Positions 1-8,500 of a DNA stretch of 20,633 nucleotides are shown piece by piece (position 1 is the first letter of the stretch; each line of letters starts with the position of its first letter). The DNA is from Gammaproteobacteria bacterium. GTDB lineage: Bacteria > Pseudomonadota > Gammaproteobacteria > GCA-001735895. The translations under genes and the position numbers were made by a program. The notes beneath the pieces were generated by a model, which was not told where the DNA came from, ran no database searches, and worked only from the letters and a program-made list of their open reading frames with translations. The stretch spans positions 1 to 20,633 of the forward strand of contig JANTFY010000015.1 of assembly GCA_024763185.1 (NCBI GenBank), read 5' to 3'.

Positions 1-359
1 GCCGCATGTTCGCGTCCCATGGCGTATTGCAAAACGGCCTGGTCATCGGGGTTTTCCCCGAGGTCGGGCAGGTGGATGCAATCGGAAAATTTACCGTCAC
101 TGGCCGGGGTTTCAATCATCGTATGGATTTGTTGTTCGAGGTCGTTACGCGCGCGCAATTCGTTAAACAGGTCAAAATGACCCTGTTCCTCTTCTGCCAG
201 CTCCTCGACCAGGTAGCGGATTTTTTTACTGACCTTGGTTGCCAGATCGGTATAGAAATCCCTGGCACTGCGTTCAAATTCTAATGCTATATCGAGAATG
301 TCCTCGAGACTTTTACTTTTCTCGAGTTTTTCATAGGAGCCGCTGGTATGTTCGGACAT
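1..359 (-). CDS. Ferritin-like/rubrerythrin-type diiron protein, partial (3' end beyond window)
   Basis: I translated the reverse strand from an ATG at 359 and read 119 codons before the left edge. The start shares one base with the upstream stop (TGATG), so the gene is the last visible member of the respiratory operon and is probably translationally coupled. The protein is acidic and helical. It carries a ferritin-like first-helix pattern around residues 25-36 (ALEFERSARDFY, likely ligand Glu29), an ExxH second-helix pattern at 58-61 (Glu58, His61) and the start of a later helix with Glu117. These are the diiron-ligand positions of rubrerythrin/ferritin-like families, which handle iron, peroxide or oxygen. 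I see no rubredoxin domain in the visible part. Its role in the complex is unknown; oxidative protection or electron delivery to peroxide are possibilities I infer from context only. Confidence 0.8.
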   Translation of the reverse strand, partial: MSEHTSGSYEKLEKSKSLEDILDIALEFERSARDFYTDLATKVSKKIRYLVEELAEEEQGHFDLFNELRARNDLEQQIHTMIETPASDGKFSDCIHLPDLGENPDDQAVLQYAMGREHA

Positions 360-2155
360 CAGGCTGTTTCCTCGCTTATGTATTGGTGAATACTGGCTGC
401 TACTCTATGGCCATCAGCCACTGCTGAGACCACATCCGGTCCGCGTACACAATCCCCGGCTGACCAAAGCCAGCTTTCAGAGGTGCGCCCCTGTTCGTCT
501 ACCTGCAGCCGACCACGATTCCATTCCAGTTTTTCGGTCAGGTTCTCGCCCAGCAGGGTGGTGTCACTGAACTGGCCAATCGCTTCAATGACGACATCGC
601 CGCCGTGAATTTGTTCGCCAGTTTCATCGTATTGCGGTGCGAAGCGACCCTTGTCATCGAAAATGGAAACGACTTTCCAGGTTTTCAATCCAATCAATTT
701 ACCGTTTTCATCGATTTCACAACCCTGGGGGCCGCATTTGTCGTGGATCACGATACCTTCCTCGAGCGCTTCCTTGATCTCGTCGGGGTCGGCCATGAAA
801 TGTTGCTGGTCTTCCAGTGCGGTGACCGTGACTTTTACCTCGCCATGCTGCTGTTTTTGCAGGCGTGCCAGTGAACGGGCAATATCCATTGCCACGTTAC
901 CACCCCCGATCACAACCGCGCTACCGGGTATTTCAAAAGCTTCATGGCTGGTGATTTTCTGCAACAGGTCGACCGCGCGGTAGACCTTTTCATGGTCGGA
1001 ATTCGGTATTCTTGTCTGGCGCCCCTGTTGCAGGCCGATCGCCATCAGCACCGCGTCAAAATTTTTCTCAAGCGTGCTCATGCGTTTGTTCTTGCCGATA
1101 CGGCAGTTGTAATGTATCTCCACCCCCATCGACAGAATCAGGTCGATATCACGATCCAGCGCCTCGTAAGGCAGGCGATATTCGGGTATGCCATAGCGGG
1201 TCATGCCGCCGCCACGCGACTGGGCCTCGAACACGGTCACCTTGTGACCGAGCCGGGCCAGGTCGAATGCCGCGGTAAGCCCTGCCGGGCCGGCACCGAT
1301 GATGGCCACCTTGCGCCCGGTTGGGGCCGCTGGTTCACCGATAATCTGGCGGTAGCGATCATAAGGCACCTGTTCGGTGATGTGACGTTTGAGCCAGCGG
1401 ATGGCAATCGGGTCGCCCTCGTGGCGCGCAGCGCAGGAGCTTTCGCACTTGCGCGTGCAGACCCGGCCACAAACCTGGGAAAAGGGATTGCTGTCGTATA
1501 AAAGTCGCAGGCCTTGCTCGTAGTCACCAGCACGCACCGCGGCAATATAATCGGGGATGGCCATGTGGGTTGGGCATGTGGCAACGCACAGGCCGCAGGC
1601 AACGCAACGATCGGCCTCGGCTTTGGCCTGTTCCACATCGTAGCCCTTGACGATTTCGGCGAAGGAGTTGATGCGTTGCTCTGGCTCCATTTCTTCCATT
1701 TCCACCCGCACACGACCACTAAGCTGGTGTCCTTCGGGACGGTGATAGCCCAGTGCCGCCGTATCCCAGTGCTTTTCATCGACGCCAGGGGTGAAGCGGA
1801 ACTTGTCCGGGTCACTTTCGATCCACTTGTATTCATTCGACATGGTCAGTGAGCCGGTCATGCAGATATCGACACACAGGGCGCACCAGCAACAACGACC
1901 ATAATCGATATGCGGACGCAGGCCGGAATCCTCTTTGCTGGTTTCGATGCCGGTAACCGGCACCATGTCGATGGCGGCATTCTGGCAGACCGCTTCACAG
2001 GTACCGCAACCGATGCACTTTTCCATGTCGTTCTGGTGAAACCCGCGGTAACGCTTGCTGCCCGGACGATCATTGAACGGATCGGCAATCGTGACGGGAT
2101 CGCGGAACAGGTTTTTCCACGCGGTAAAAGGAGAAAGGATATTACGGATGCTCAT
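359..2155 (-). CDS. NuoI-like ferredoxin fused to GltD-like FAD/NAD(P)H oxidoreductase
   Basis: This 598-residue soluble subunit joins two modules. Residues 1-105 resemble the NuoI/MbhN ferredoxin arm, with two [4Fe-4S] motifs at Cys47/50/53/57 and Cys88/91/94/98, plus an extra Cys89. Residues 175-598 resemble the small subunit of glutamate synthase and NfnB. This part has a third cysteine cluster at Cys184/187/190/194, more Cys at 229/233/237/241, an FAD Rossmann motif GAGPAG at 287-292, an NAD(P)H Rossmann motif GGGNVA at 417-422 and a C-terminal SAGDC flavin motif. In the GltD proper at the right end of the window the first cysteines are spaced C-x2-C-x4-C-x3-C; here they are C-x2-C-x2-C-x3-C, which is ferredoxin-like. 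I infer that it exchanges electrons between NAD(P)H and the iron-sulfur chain of the membrane complex. It starts 12 bases after the nuoD-like gene with an AGAGG site. Whether the pyridine nucleotide is NADH or NADPH cannot be settled by eye. Confidence 0.9.
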   Translation of the reverse strand: MSIRNILSPFTAWKNLFRDPVTIADPFNDRPGSKRYRGFHQNDMEKCIGCGTCEAVCQNAAIDMVPVTGIETSKEDSGLRPHIDYGRCCWCALCVDICMTGSLTMSNEYKWIESDPDKFRFTPGVDEKHWDTAALGYHRPEGHQLSGRVRVEMEEMEPEQRINSFAEIVKGYDVEQAKAEADRCVACGLCVATCPTHMAIPDYIAAVRAGDYEQGLRLLYDSNPFSQVCGRVCTRKCESSCAARHEGDPIAIRWLKRHITEQVPYDRYRQIIGEPAAPTGRKVAIIGAGPAGLTAAFDLARLGHKVTVFEAQSRGGGMTRYGIPEYRLPYEALDRDIDLILSMGVEIHYNCRIGKNKRMSTLEKNFDAVLMAIGLQQGRQTRIPNSDHEKVYRAVDLLQKITSHEAFEIPGSAVVIGGGNVAMDIARSLARLQKQQHGEVKVTVTALEDQQHFMADPDEIKEALEEGIVIHDKCGPQGCEIDENGKLIGLKTWKVVSIFDDKGRFAPQYDETGEQIHGGDVVIEAIGQFSDTTLLGENLTEKLEWNRGRLQVDEQGRTSESWLWSAGDCVRGPDVVSAVADGHRVAASIHQYISEETA

Positions 2156-2167
2156 GATTTCAGCCTC

Positions 2168-3346
2168 TTAGCGTTCGATCTCCGGTGGGTAGGTATGCAG
2201 TGATACCAGCAATGCCGCTACATCGGCAATATTGCAGTTCACCACCATGCGTTCAAACAGTGACATGGCGTGGGTATAAGAGGGCCCGCGTACATTGACC
2301 CGGCGCGGGTAGCCGCTGCCATCGGTAACCAGGTAGTAACCGTATTCACCACGCGAACATTCACCGCGTACATAGGTTTCACCCGGTGCTATCTTCCAGT
2401 GCAGGACGTTAGGGATGGTGGCCATCGTGCTGCCGTTAGCCTCGGGCATGCGTGACAGGATCTGGCGGATCAGGTCCACCGACAGTAACAGGTCACGCCG
2501 GCGTACATCCGCACGGGTGTATATATCCGAGTTTTCTCCAACAACGGGGTCAAAGTCAAGGTGCTGGTAAACCAGGTAGGGTTGATCCTTGCGTACGTCG
2601 CGCGGCACACCTGCGGCACGGATGCAGGGGCCGGTCACGCCATAGCGGTCCAGCCAGCGATTTTCGATAATGCCTATTCCTTCGGTTCGTTTATGAAACA
2701 CGGCATTACAAAACATCACGCTGTAGATATCCTGCATGGTTTTTTCGATCTCCTGCAGGGTGTCTTGCATCCGCTTTTTGAAACCGATCGGCAGGTCATC
2801 GCGCACCCCGCCCGGCATGATAAACATGTGGTAGATGCGCGCTCCAGTGAGTTCTTCGAAGCGATCGAGCATCAGGTCGCGCACATAGGTGGCCCACTGG
2901 CTGATCACGGCCTGGCCCAGCGCACCGGCCTGGCCACCGAGATACATCAGGTAGCTGTTGATACGACCCATCTCGAGTATCATGGCGCGAATCCATTTGG
3001 CACGTTCGGGTATCTCGACACCGGCCAGTTCCTCGACAGCCGCAGCGTAGCAGTATTCATTGAAATCCGGTTCCGGCACACAGATACGGCAGACGATGGG
3101 AAAGCACTGGATGAAGCTGCGTCGTTCCATGAGTTTTTCAAAACCGCGATGCAGGTAACCGACATGGGTGATGCCTTCGACAACCTCGTCACCGCAAACG
3201 GTGATTTCGATCGACATGTTACCGGTAATACCCGGATGTTGCGGGCCCTGCCAGAGTTTCAGGTATTTGCCCGAGCTGAGGTCGATATCCAGCGTGCCAT
3301 CGGCCTTCTTTTGAGGGTATTGACTGCGATCAGGACTATAGGCCAT
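2168..3346 (-). CDS. NuoD/MbhL-like 49-kDa catalytic subunit without [NiFe] cysteines
   Basis: This 392-residue protein aligns throughout with complex I NuoD and the [NiFe]-hydrogenase large subunit: GPQHPG near the N-terminus, HVGYLHRGFEKLMERR at 61-76, a MPGGVRDDLP loop, RGECSRGEYGYYLVTDGSG and RVNVRGPSY. The hydrogenase L1 motif is reduced to Cys86-Arg-Ile-Cys89-Val-Pro-Glu, and the C-terminal DPCxxC is replaced by HTYPPE, so a [NiFe] centre is not expected. The complex I quinone-contacting His (second His of HPxxH) is Thr41, and the Tyr of the L1-equivalent loop aligns with Val90. His37 is retained. This pattern recalls the Mbx/Mbs group, which lost hydrogenase activity. The ATG lies directly against a 141-bp inserted element; its AGAGG ribosome site, 5 bases upstream, is part of that element's terminal repeat. 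Confidence 0.9.
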   Translation of the reverse strand: MAYSPDRSQYPQKKADGTLDIDLSSGKYLKLWQGPQHPGITGNMSIEITVCGDEVVEGITHVGYLHRGFEKLMERRSFIQCFPIVCRICVPEPDFNEYCYAAAVEELAGVEIPERAKWIRAMILEMGRINSYLMYLGGQAGALGQAVISQWATYVRDLMLDRFEELTGARIYHMFIMPGGVRDDLPIGFKKRMQDTLQEIEKTMQDIYSVMFCNAVFHKRTEGIGIIENRWLDRYGVTGPCIRAAGVPRDVRKDQPYLVYQHLDFDPVVGENSDIYTRADVRRRDLLLSVDLIRQILSRMPEANGSTMATIPNVLHWKIAPGETYVRGECSRGEYGYYLVTDGSGYPRRVNVRGPSYTHAMSLFERMVVNCNIADVAALLVSLHTYPPEIER

Positions 3347-3491
3347 GGGCGCCTCTAAAAATAAGGATTTTTTCTTGAGTGCAAGAAAGCGGCGCGTGGA
3401 GAACCGCAGTGTATATGGCGATACATGAGGATTCGAGCACGACGCTGACGCCGCAATCGTGGAAAAAGACCATTTTTAGAGGCGCCCTCAT
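3336..3491 (-). CDS. 51-codon leader ORF running through the inserted element
   Basis: On the minus strand an ATG at 3491-3489 lies 6 bases after a strong GGAGG (3502-3498) and one base after the nuoC-like stop. It opens a frame that crosses the whole 141-bp element without a stop and ends at TAG (3338-3336), 8 bases inside the nuoD-like gene in another frame. I infer that this ATG was the original nuoD start. After insertion, ribosomes using it would translate about 51 residues and stop next to the new nuoD ATG (3346), allowing re-initiation. The peptide is Cys- and Val-rich with no recognisable domain, so it is probably a translated repeat rather than a functional protein. Confidence 0.35.
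   Translation of the reverse strand: MRAPLKMVFFHDCGVSVVLESSCIAIYTAVLHAPLSCTQEKILIFRGAHGL
3347..3487. mobile_element. 141-bp MITE-like element with perfect 16-bp terminal inverted repeats
   Basis: The left end (3347-3362) reads GGGCGCCTCTAAAAAT and the right end (3472-3487) is its exact reverse complement. The interior is also weakly palindromic: both halves continue with a T-rich run and then GC-rich patches that partly pair. The element has no transposase. It interrupts an operon whose other genes abut within 12 bases. On the minus strand the flanks read CATGA before and ATGGCC after the element, which fits a 3-bp ATG target duplication with one unpaired terminal base. These traits match a miniature inverted-repeat transposable element mobilised in trans by an insertion sequence that I cannot identify. 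No second copy is visible in this window. Confidence 0.75.
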
Positions 3492-3492
3492 G

Positions 3493-4026
3493 TCAGTCCT
3501 CCGCATCCGGGTATAGTTGCTGTTTCATGTGAGACGCTGGATCATGGGTGACCCGTCCGGGCCGGTCGCGATAGGTTTGCTCGCTGTATTTTAAGGTATC
3601 AAAGTCGCGTCGATAGGGGGGCAGGTCCTGCCAGCCCTCGAGAATAAAGTCTTCATCGATTCGTGGGCTGCCGGGAAAGTCGATACCGAACATTTCTTTT
3701 AATTCACGCTGGTAGGTTGCGGCGGTAGGCCAAAGATGATGGATGCTTTCCATGCTGGCTACATCACGGTCGATCAACACGCGAATGCCAATGTCATTTG
3801 CGCTCAGCCGGTTGTTGACCAGGTAGGTCAGCTGGAATTGATTCTGTTCGATCCAGTCGACAGCCGTCAGCAAAACCAGGTGGGTATAGCCCTCGACGTC
3901 GCGCAGGTAAAGCAACAGCGATGACAGGTGCTCACGTGGCACGGTGAAAAAACACAGGTCAGCACGCTGTTCACTGAGTTCACCCAGCGCGTAATGTTGT
4001 TTGAGCTTGTCGTAAAGTGCCTGCAT
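3493..4026 (-). CDS. NuoC/MbhK-like 30-kDa subunit
   Basis: This 177-residue soluble protein belongs to the complex I 30-kDa family, the scaffold between the NuoD- and NuoI-like subunits. The signature is at residues 105-119 (YQRELKEMFGIDFPG), followed by the conserved region FILEGWQDLPPYRRDF at 127-142, the counterpart of the LLLEDWEGHPLRKD stretch. An N-terminal alpha/beta domain (about 1-95) contains the usual LLTAVDW strand. It starts 6 bases after the nuoB-like stop with only a weak ribosome site (GGTAA), which suggests coupling. It is not fused to NuoD, unlike enterobacterial NuoCD. Confidence 0.92.
   Translation of the reverse strand: MQALYDKLKQHYALGELSEQRADLCFFTVPREHLSSLLLYLRDVEGYTHLVLLTAVDWIEQNQFQLTYLVNNRLSANDIGIRVLIDRDVASMESIHHLWPTAATYQRELKEMFGIDFPGSPRIDEDFILEGWQDLPPYRRDFDTLKYSEQTYRDRPGRVTHDPASHMKQQLYPDAED
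3497..3502 (-). promoter_or_regulatory. Strong Shine-Dalgarno site, originally for the nuoD-like gene
   Basis: The minus strand reads GGAGGA at 3502-3497, inside the last codons of the nuoC-like gene. It is ideally spaced from the ATG at 3491 but 151 bases from the present nuoD-like ATG at 3346. Its position marks the start that existed before the element inserted. Confidence 0.6.
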
Positions 4027-4032
4027 GATGCG

Positions 4033-4674
4033 TTACCAGCTATAGTCGGGCATATCCCAATCCTTGATGACTTTTTTCTGATTGTCCTTGTACCATTTAA
4101 AATTTTCCGCGTACTGGTTAGCGCCCTCGGCGTTGCCGGCGCGGATCAGTTTTTTCAAATCCATGAATCCCTGCAATAACGCCTCGGGGCGCGGCATGCA
4201 ACCGGTGATGTATAGATCGACGGGCAGGTAGTCATCGAGGCGCTTGATGGTGTTGTAGGAATCCCAGTACATGCCGCCATTGATGGTACAGGAACCCAGC
4301 CCCACGACGTATTTTGGATTCTGCATCTGCTCGTAAGAACGGATCGCACGCTTCAGGGTTTTAACCGAAAGGTAACCGGAAATGACAAACAGATTGGCCT
4401 GGCGCGGGGTTGGACGCCACTGAATGCCATAACGATAGGCATCGAAACGCGGCGTCATCAACGGGCGCATTTCAATGGCGCCGCAACCGGTGCCGAAGCC
4501 CAGAATCCAGATGGATTCGGAGCGAGCCCAGTTGAACAGGTCCTCGACAATCTTGCTATAGGCCGCGGGCATGACCGTGGGCGGCGCCTCGCAGTAATAA
4601 TCCCTCAGCGGTTCGACCTCGATGTCAACGCCACCGGGCCCTTTAACGATTCGTTTTTGCAGTTCTTCTTTCAT
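4033..4674 (-). CDS. NuoB/MbhJ-like iron-sulfur subunit with an incomplete N2 ligand set
   Basis: This 213-residue protein is homologous to the 20-kDa NuoB (PSST) subunit and the small subunit of energy-converting hydrogenases, which hold the terminal N2/proximal [4Fe-4S] cluster. Family landmarks are GFGTGCGAIEM at 59-69, PRFDAYRYGI, the VGLGSCTINGG segment at 124-134 and YITGCMPRPEAL at 155-166. Complex I has tandem Cys-Cys at the first site; here it is Cys64-Gly65. Only Cys64, Cys129 and Cys159 occupy canonical ligand positions, and the only other Cys (Cys28) lies N-terminal. The fourth ligand is therefore missing or comes from elsewhere, possibly Cys86 or Cys89 of the NuoD-like partner. 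It starts 3 bases after the nuoH-like stop. Confidence 0.92.
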   Translation of the reverse strand: MKEELQKRIVKGPGGVDIEVEPLRDYYCEAPPTVMPAAYSKIVEDLFNWARSESIWILGFGTGCGAIEMRPLMTPRFDAYRYGIQWRPTPRQANLFVISGYLSVKTLKRAIRSYEQMQNPKYVVGLGSCTINGGMYWDSYNTIKRLDDYLPVDLYITGCMPRPEALLQGFMDLKKLIRAGNAEGANQYAENFKWYKDNQKKVIKDWDMPDYSW

Positions 4675-4677
4675 CTC

Positions 4678-5583
4678 TTATACCACCATGATCGCGATAA
4701 TGCCCAGCGGCACGGCCCAAACCAGGAACCAGCGAATCGAATGTTCAACATGGAAGCGCGGAAATACCACGCCGACCAGAACCGAAACCATGTAGATCAG
4801 GAAAATCTTGAGGAAGAAAATCGGCCAACTGATCGCCCCACCAAAAAACAGGTTCATGTACACCACCATCTTGGCAATCGGGAAGATAGCACGATTGGTC
4901 TGCATCAACGCGAGATACGACGAGTGGTACTCGGTGGGAGGACCAATCGGGATTTCCTGCGGCGCAAGAACAACATCGAATGGGGGGCGCATCATGGCGC
5001 CCAGAAAAGACAACATTGCAGCAGCCACGGCTATGGGATTGGTAAACAGGGTCCAGTTGAGATAGCTGCCCTGCTGGGCTGCGACGATATCGGTGACGGA
5101 TAAGGTCTGGTATTGCAGGGCAACCGAGAAAACCGCCAATGCAAATGGCAGTTCAGACGCGGTGACCTGGGCCAGGCCGCGCGAGACGCCAATGGCCGCA
5201 AACGGGTGGCCACTTTCACCGGCGCCCAGTGCCATGCCCAGGGTGCCGAAAAACACGAAATAAAGTGCCAGAATCAAATCGCCGGCAAAGGACAGGTTGG
5301 AAAACATCACCGAGCTGTAAATGGTCGGCACAAACAACAACAGCCCGACACCCCCGGAGAGGCGGAAAACCGGCCCGAGATAAAACATGACACCGTGGGT
5401 TATCGAACTGCGTATCGAGTAATTCTTGATCAGGTCGAGGTAGTTTTGCCAGATCGGGATGCCATGCCGTCGACCGACCCGGGCACCAATCTTGGCGATC
5501 AGGGCGTTAAGAATAAAACCGTAGTTTACTACGATAAACAGGGTGAGCAGGGCATAGGGTATCTGGATCCATTCAAATGCCAT
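4678..5583 (-). CDS. NuoH/MbhM-like membrane anchor subunit
   Basis: This hydrophobic protein of 301 residues has about eight transmembrane helices. It is the NuoH family subunit that docks the peripheral arm and forms the entry to the active-site cavity. Landmarks are the GIPIWQNYLDLIK loop (counterpart of GPFGLLQPLADALK), SELPFALAVF, and MRPPFD followed by the acidic loop APQEIPIGPPTEYHSSYLALM. I chose the ATG at 5583, one base after the previous stop and behind a GGAG site (AACGGAGTCATGTGAT). A longer frame from 5661 would start inside the preceding gene and add a polar, non-family N-terminus. Confidence 0.92.
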   Translation of the reverse strand: MAFEWIQIPYALLTLFIVVNYGFILNALIAKIGARVGRRHGIPIWQNYLDLIKNYSIRSSITHGVMFYLGPVFRLSGGVGLLLFVPTIYSSVMFSNLSFAGDLILALYFVFFGTLGMALGAGESGHPFAAIGVSRGLAQVTASELPFALAVFSVALQYQTLSVTDIVAAQQGSYLNWTLFTNPIAVAAAMLSFLGAMMRPPFDVVLAPQEIPIGPPTEYHSSYLALMQTNRAIFPIAKMVVYMNLFFGGAISWPIFFLKIFLIYMVSVLVGVVFPRFHVEHSIRWFLVWAVPLGIIAIMVV

Positions 5584-5584
5584 A

Positions 5585-8500
5585 TCACATGACTCCGTTG
5601 CCAAGGAAATACACCGCGACCACAAAGGCCAGCAACTGGACTGCGTAGGTCTGTCCATCACCGGTGTATAAGCGACGTAACAAGTCGGCGGCGGTGTGTA
5701 ATAGCTCAGCCACCGTATCCCAGAAGCGGGTTACCAGGGGCTGGGTCATGAACCCCAGGGCCTTGCGGTAAGGTGCAAAGAAGTTCCAGGCAAAATGCGT
5801 GGTCTCGGGGCGATAGGGCCTTTCCGCGGCATACACAATGTTAAACTGCTTGACCTTTTGCGCACGACGGTTGACGAACAGCAGCCAGCTGAACAGGGTG
5901 ACGAAAATCACGCCGATGATAATCATGATTGAAACCGGGCTCCAGTAGCCGAAGTCGCTGGTGATGGTCAGGCCTTCCCAGTTGAGACCGTTGTTTGGAA
6001 AAAACCGGCTGATATAGCCGTCAACCTTTTGCAGTGCCAGTCCAGGAGCCAGGGCGAAAATCATCAGGAAAGCGACATAAATCATTTGCGGCAGGATAAT
6101 CCAGAACGGGGCTTCCTTGAGCTGGCGGTGTTCATCCTTGAGCTGGCCCAGAAACACGGTGTGGATCAGGCGGAACAGGTACAGAAATGCTATTGGCCCG
6201 GCCAGGAAAATGATCACCATGGGCAGACGGTATTCCGCGCTCATGATCGCATTATAAAAAATCCAGCGGCCGCCAAAGCCGGACAAGGGTGGCACGCCGG
6301 AAACCGCAATGATACCGATGAGTACCGCAATAAAAGACAGTGGCATCAGCGTGATGAGCCCGCCCATGCGGTACATGGCTTTTGTGCCGGTTCGCTTGGC
6401 AACTCCGCCAATCGACAGGAACAGCATGGATTTGTAGATATAGTGATTGACGACGAACATCAGCGCCATCAGCCAGCCGAGGTGGTTCATCAGGGCGAGC
6501 CCGAACAGGGCGTAACCCATCTGCGCAATCGAGGAATAGGCCAGCAGGCGCTTGGCGTCCTCCTGGTAGATCGCCATCATGTTGCCGAGCAGTGCGGAGA
6601 TCGCGCCAATCCATAACAGTACATGCGTCAGTTCAACTCCATAGAGCTGTTGTTTGCCCATGTTTATCAAGAGAACAAACAGGCCAAACAGCCCGGCCTT
6701 GAGCAGGATGCCTGAGAGCAAAGGTGACACATCGGTTTCCGCCTCGGCGTGGGCACCGGGTAACCAGATATGAACCCCGATCGCGGCCGTCTTGGTCATG
6801 AAGGCGATGGCCAGCAGGATGAATACCCAGGGTGCAAGATCACTCGCTACCGATGCAAGAGAGGTGAGCGGGAACAGTGGGTTGCCCTCTGAGGCCAGGG
6901 CGAACCCGAGCAGCATGAGAAATGCACCGCCCAGTGAAAACAGGATGTAGGACAGCGCGTGCGGTTGTGATTGTTTGCCGCGCAGGATCAGGAAATAGGA
7001 GCCAATGGTCAGCGACTCCCAGGCAGCAAAGAAAGCGAACGAATCCTCGGCCATGATCAACATGCTGAGGCCGGCAAACATCCATAATGCGGATGGGTAG
7101 AACCCGATTCTGCGGCCGCTATTGTAATAACTGGCAAGCAGTACCAGTGCGCCACCCGGCAGGATAATGGCCGCAAAGATCAGCTGCAGAGGATCATAAG
7201 CGGGGTATTGAACGATAAACCAGGTCACCAGGCCCATGATCGCAAACGTATTCTTGAGCTTAGCCGGTAACCATTCGAGGGGCAGGAATAACAGGGCAAA
7301 TAACAGCGGGATGGTATACAGGAGATTGCCAAAACCCGACAGTTCGCCCCAGATATACCCCAGCCCCCAGCCCAACAGCACGGCACTGTAAATCACGGCT
7401 ACCTTTTGTGAAGGACAGGCCACCACGGGAGCCTCGTCCTCGTGCCTGAGGATCAGGCCAAACCAGCGGAACAGGTAGGCGGTTTCGAGCAGGGCGCCAA
7501 ACAAGATCAGCACGATCAGTGCAATACGACCTTCGCTCGCGAGCACATGCACGAGCTCCCATTTGGCATAAAATCCGGGAAAGGGCGGCAGGCCAATCAA
7601 CAGGGCGATAAAACTGACAAAAGCGAAGATTAACATCGGGCGCTTGCGTAGCGCAGTCCAGGCACTGAGTTCACGCGCATTGACCAGACCCGACATCCAG
7701 AACAGCCCGGCCTTGGCCACTGCGTGGGCGAGTAAAACACCGCCGGCAATAAAGAAATAGTTTTCACCCAGGATGTCACGCTGGCCGATGATGATCAGTA
7801 TCAGGCCGATCTGTCCAACCGAGGAATAACCCATCAGCCGACGGTCGTGGGTCTGTGCGAGGGCAAACAGGTTGGCGCCGATAAAACTCAGAATACCGAT
7901 GCCGGTGGCAAACGGAAGCCAGTTGTCGCCGCCAATGTTCAGAATCTTGTCAACAGCGAACAGGCTTGCAGTAGCCGTGGCGGCCGATAAGATGGCGGAG
8001 AATGCCGGGTGTGCGGATTCGTAGATATCGAGAGCCCAGCCATTGGCGGGAAAAGGTTTGAGTTCAATCACCAGCGCAATAAACAGCAGGAAAAAGGCCA
8101 GCGGGGACGTCTGGATCAACACATTGGACATGCCTGCCATGCCATCGATATTGAGCGTGCCGGTTACGTGGTAACTGAAAATGATGCCCACGAGTAACAG
8201 GATGGAGGCAATCTGCGAAGCCACCAGGTACTTGAAACCGGCTCCCAGTGAGAGCGTGTTATGTGACAGCAATACCAGCCCGGCGGTGGCAATCACGGTG
8301 AGTTCGATAAACACAAACAGGTTGAAAATATCGCGGGTCAGCACAATCCCGCACATGGCCATGACAAAAACCAGCAGCACCGCCATGGCGCGTCGGCCCA
8401 GGCGGAACAGGGTATCCTTGAGATAGATGCTGGATAATAGCCCGGTCAGCGAAATCATCAGCAGGGCAACTGATTCGTTGAGTCCCATTCTCAGGTTGAT

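Noticed and set aside
944..1501. 185-codon plus-strand frame opposite the NuoI-GltD gene
   Set aside because: The minus-strand frame has intact FAD and Fe-S motifs across the same bases; the plus frame has no start signal or domain.
2561..3358. 265-codon open frame on the plus strand opposite the nuoD-like gene
   Set aside because: It is antisense to a fully conserved NuoD-family reading frame, has no ribosome site and shows no recognisable domain.
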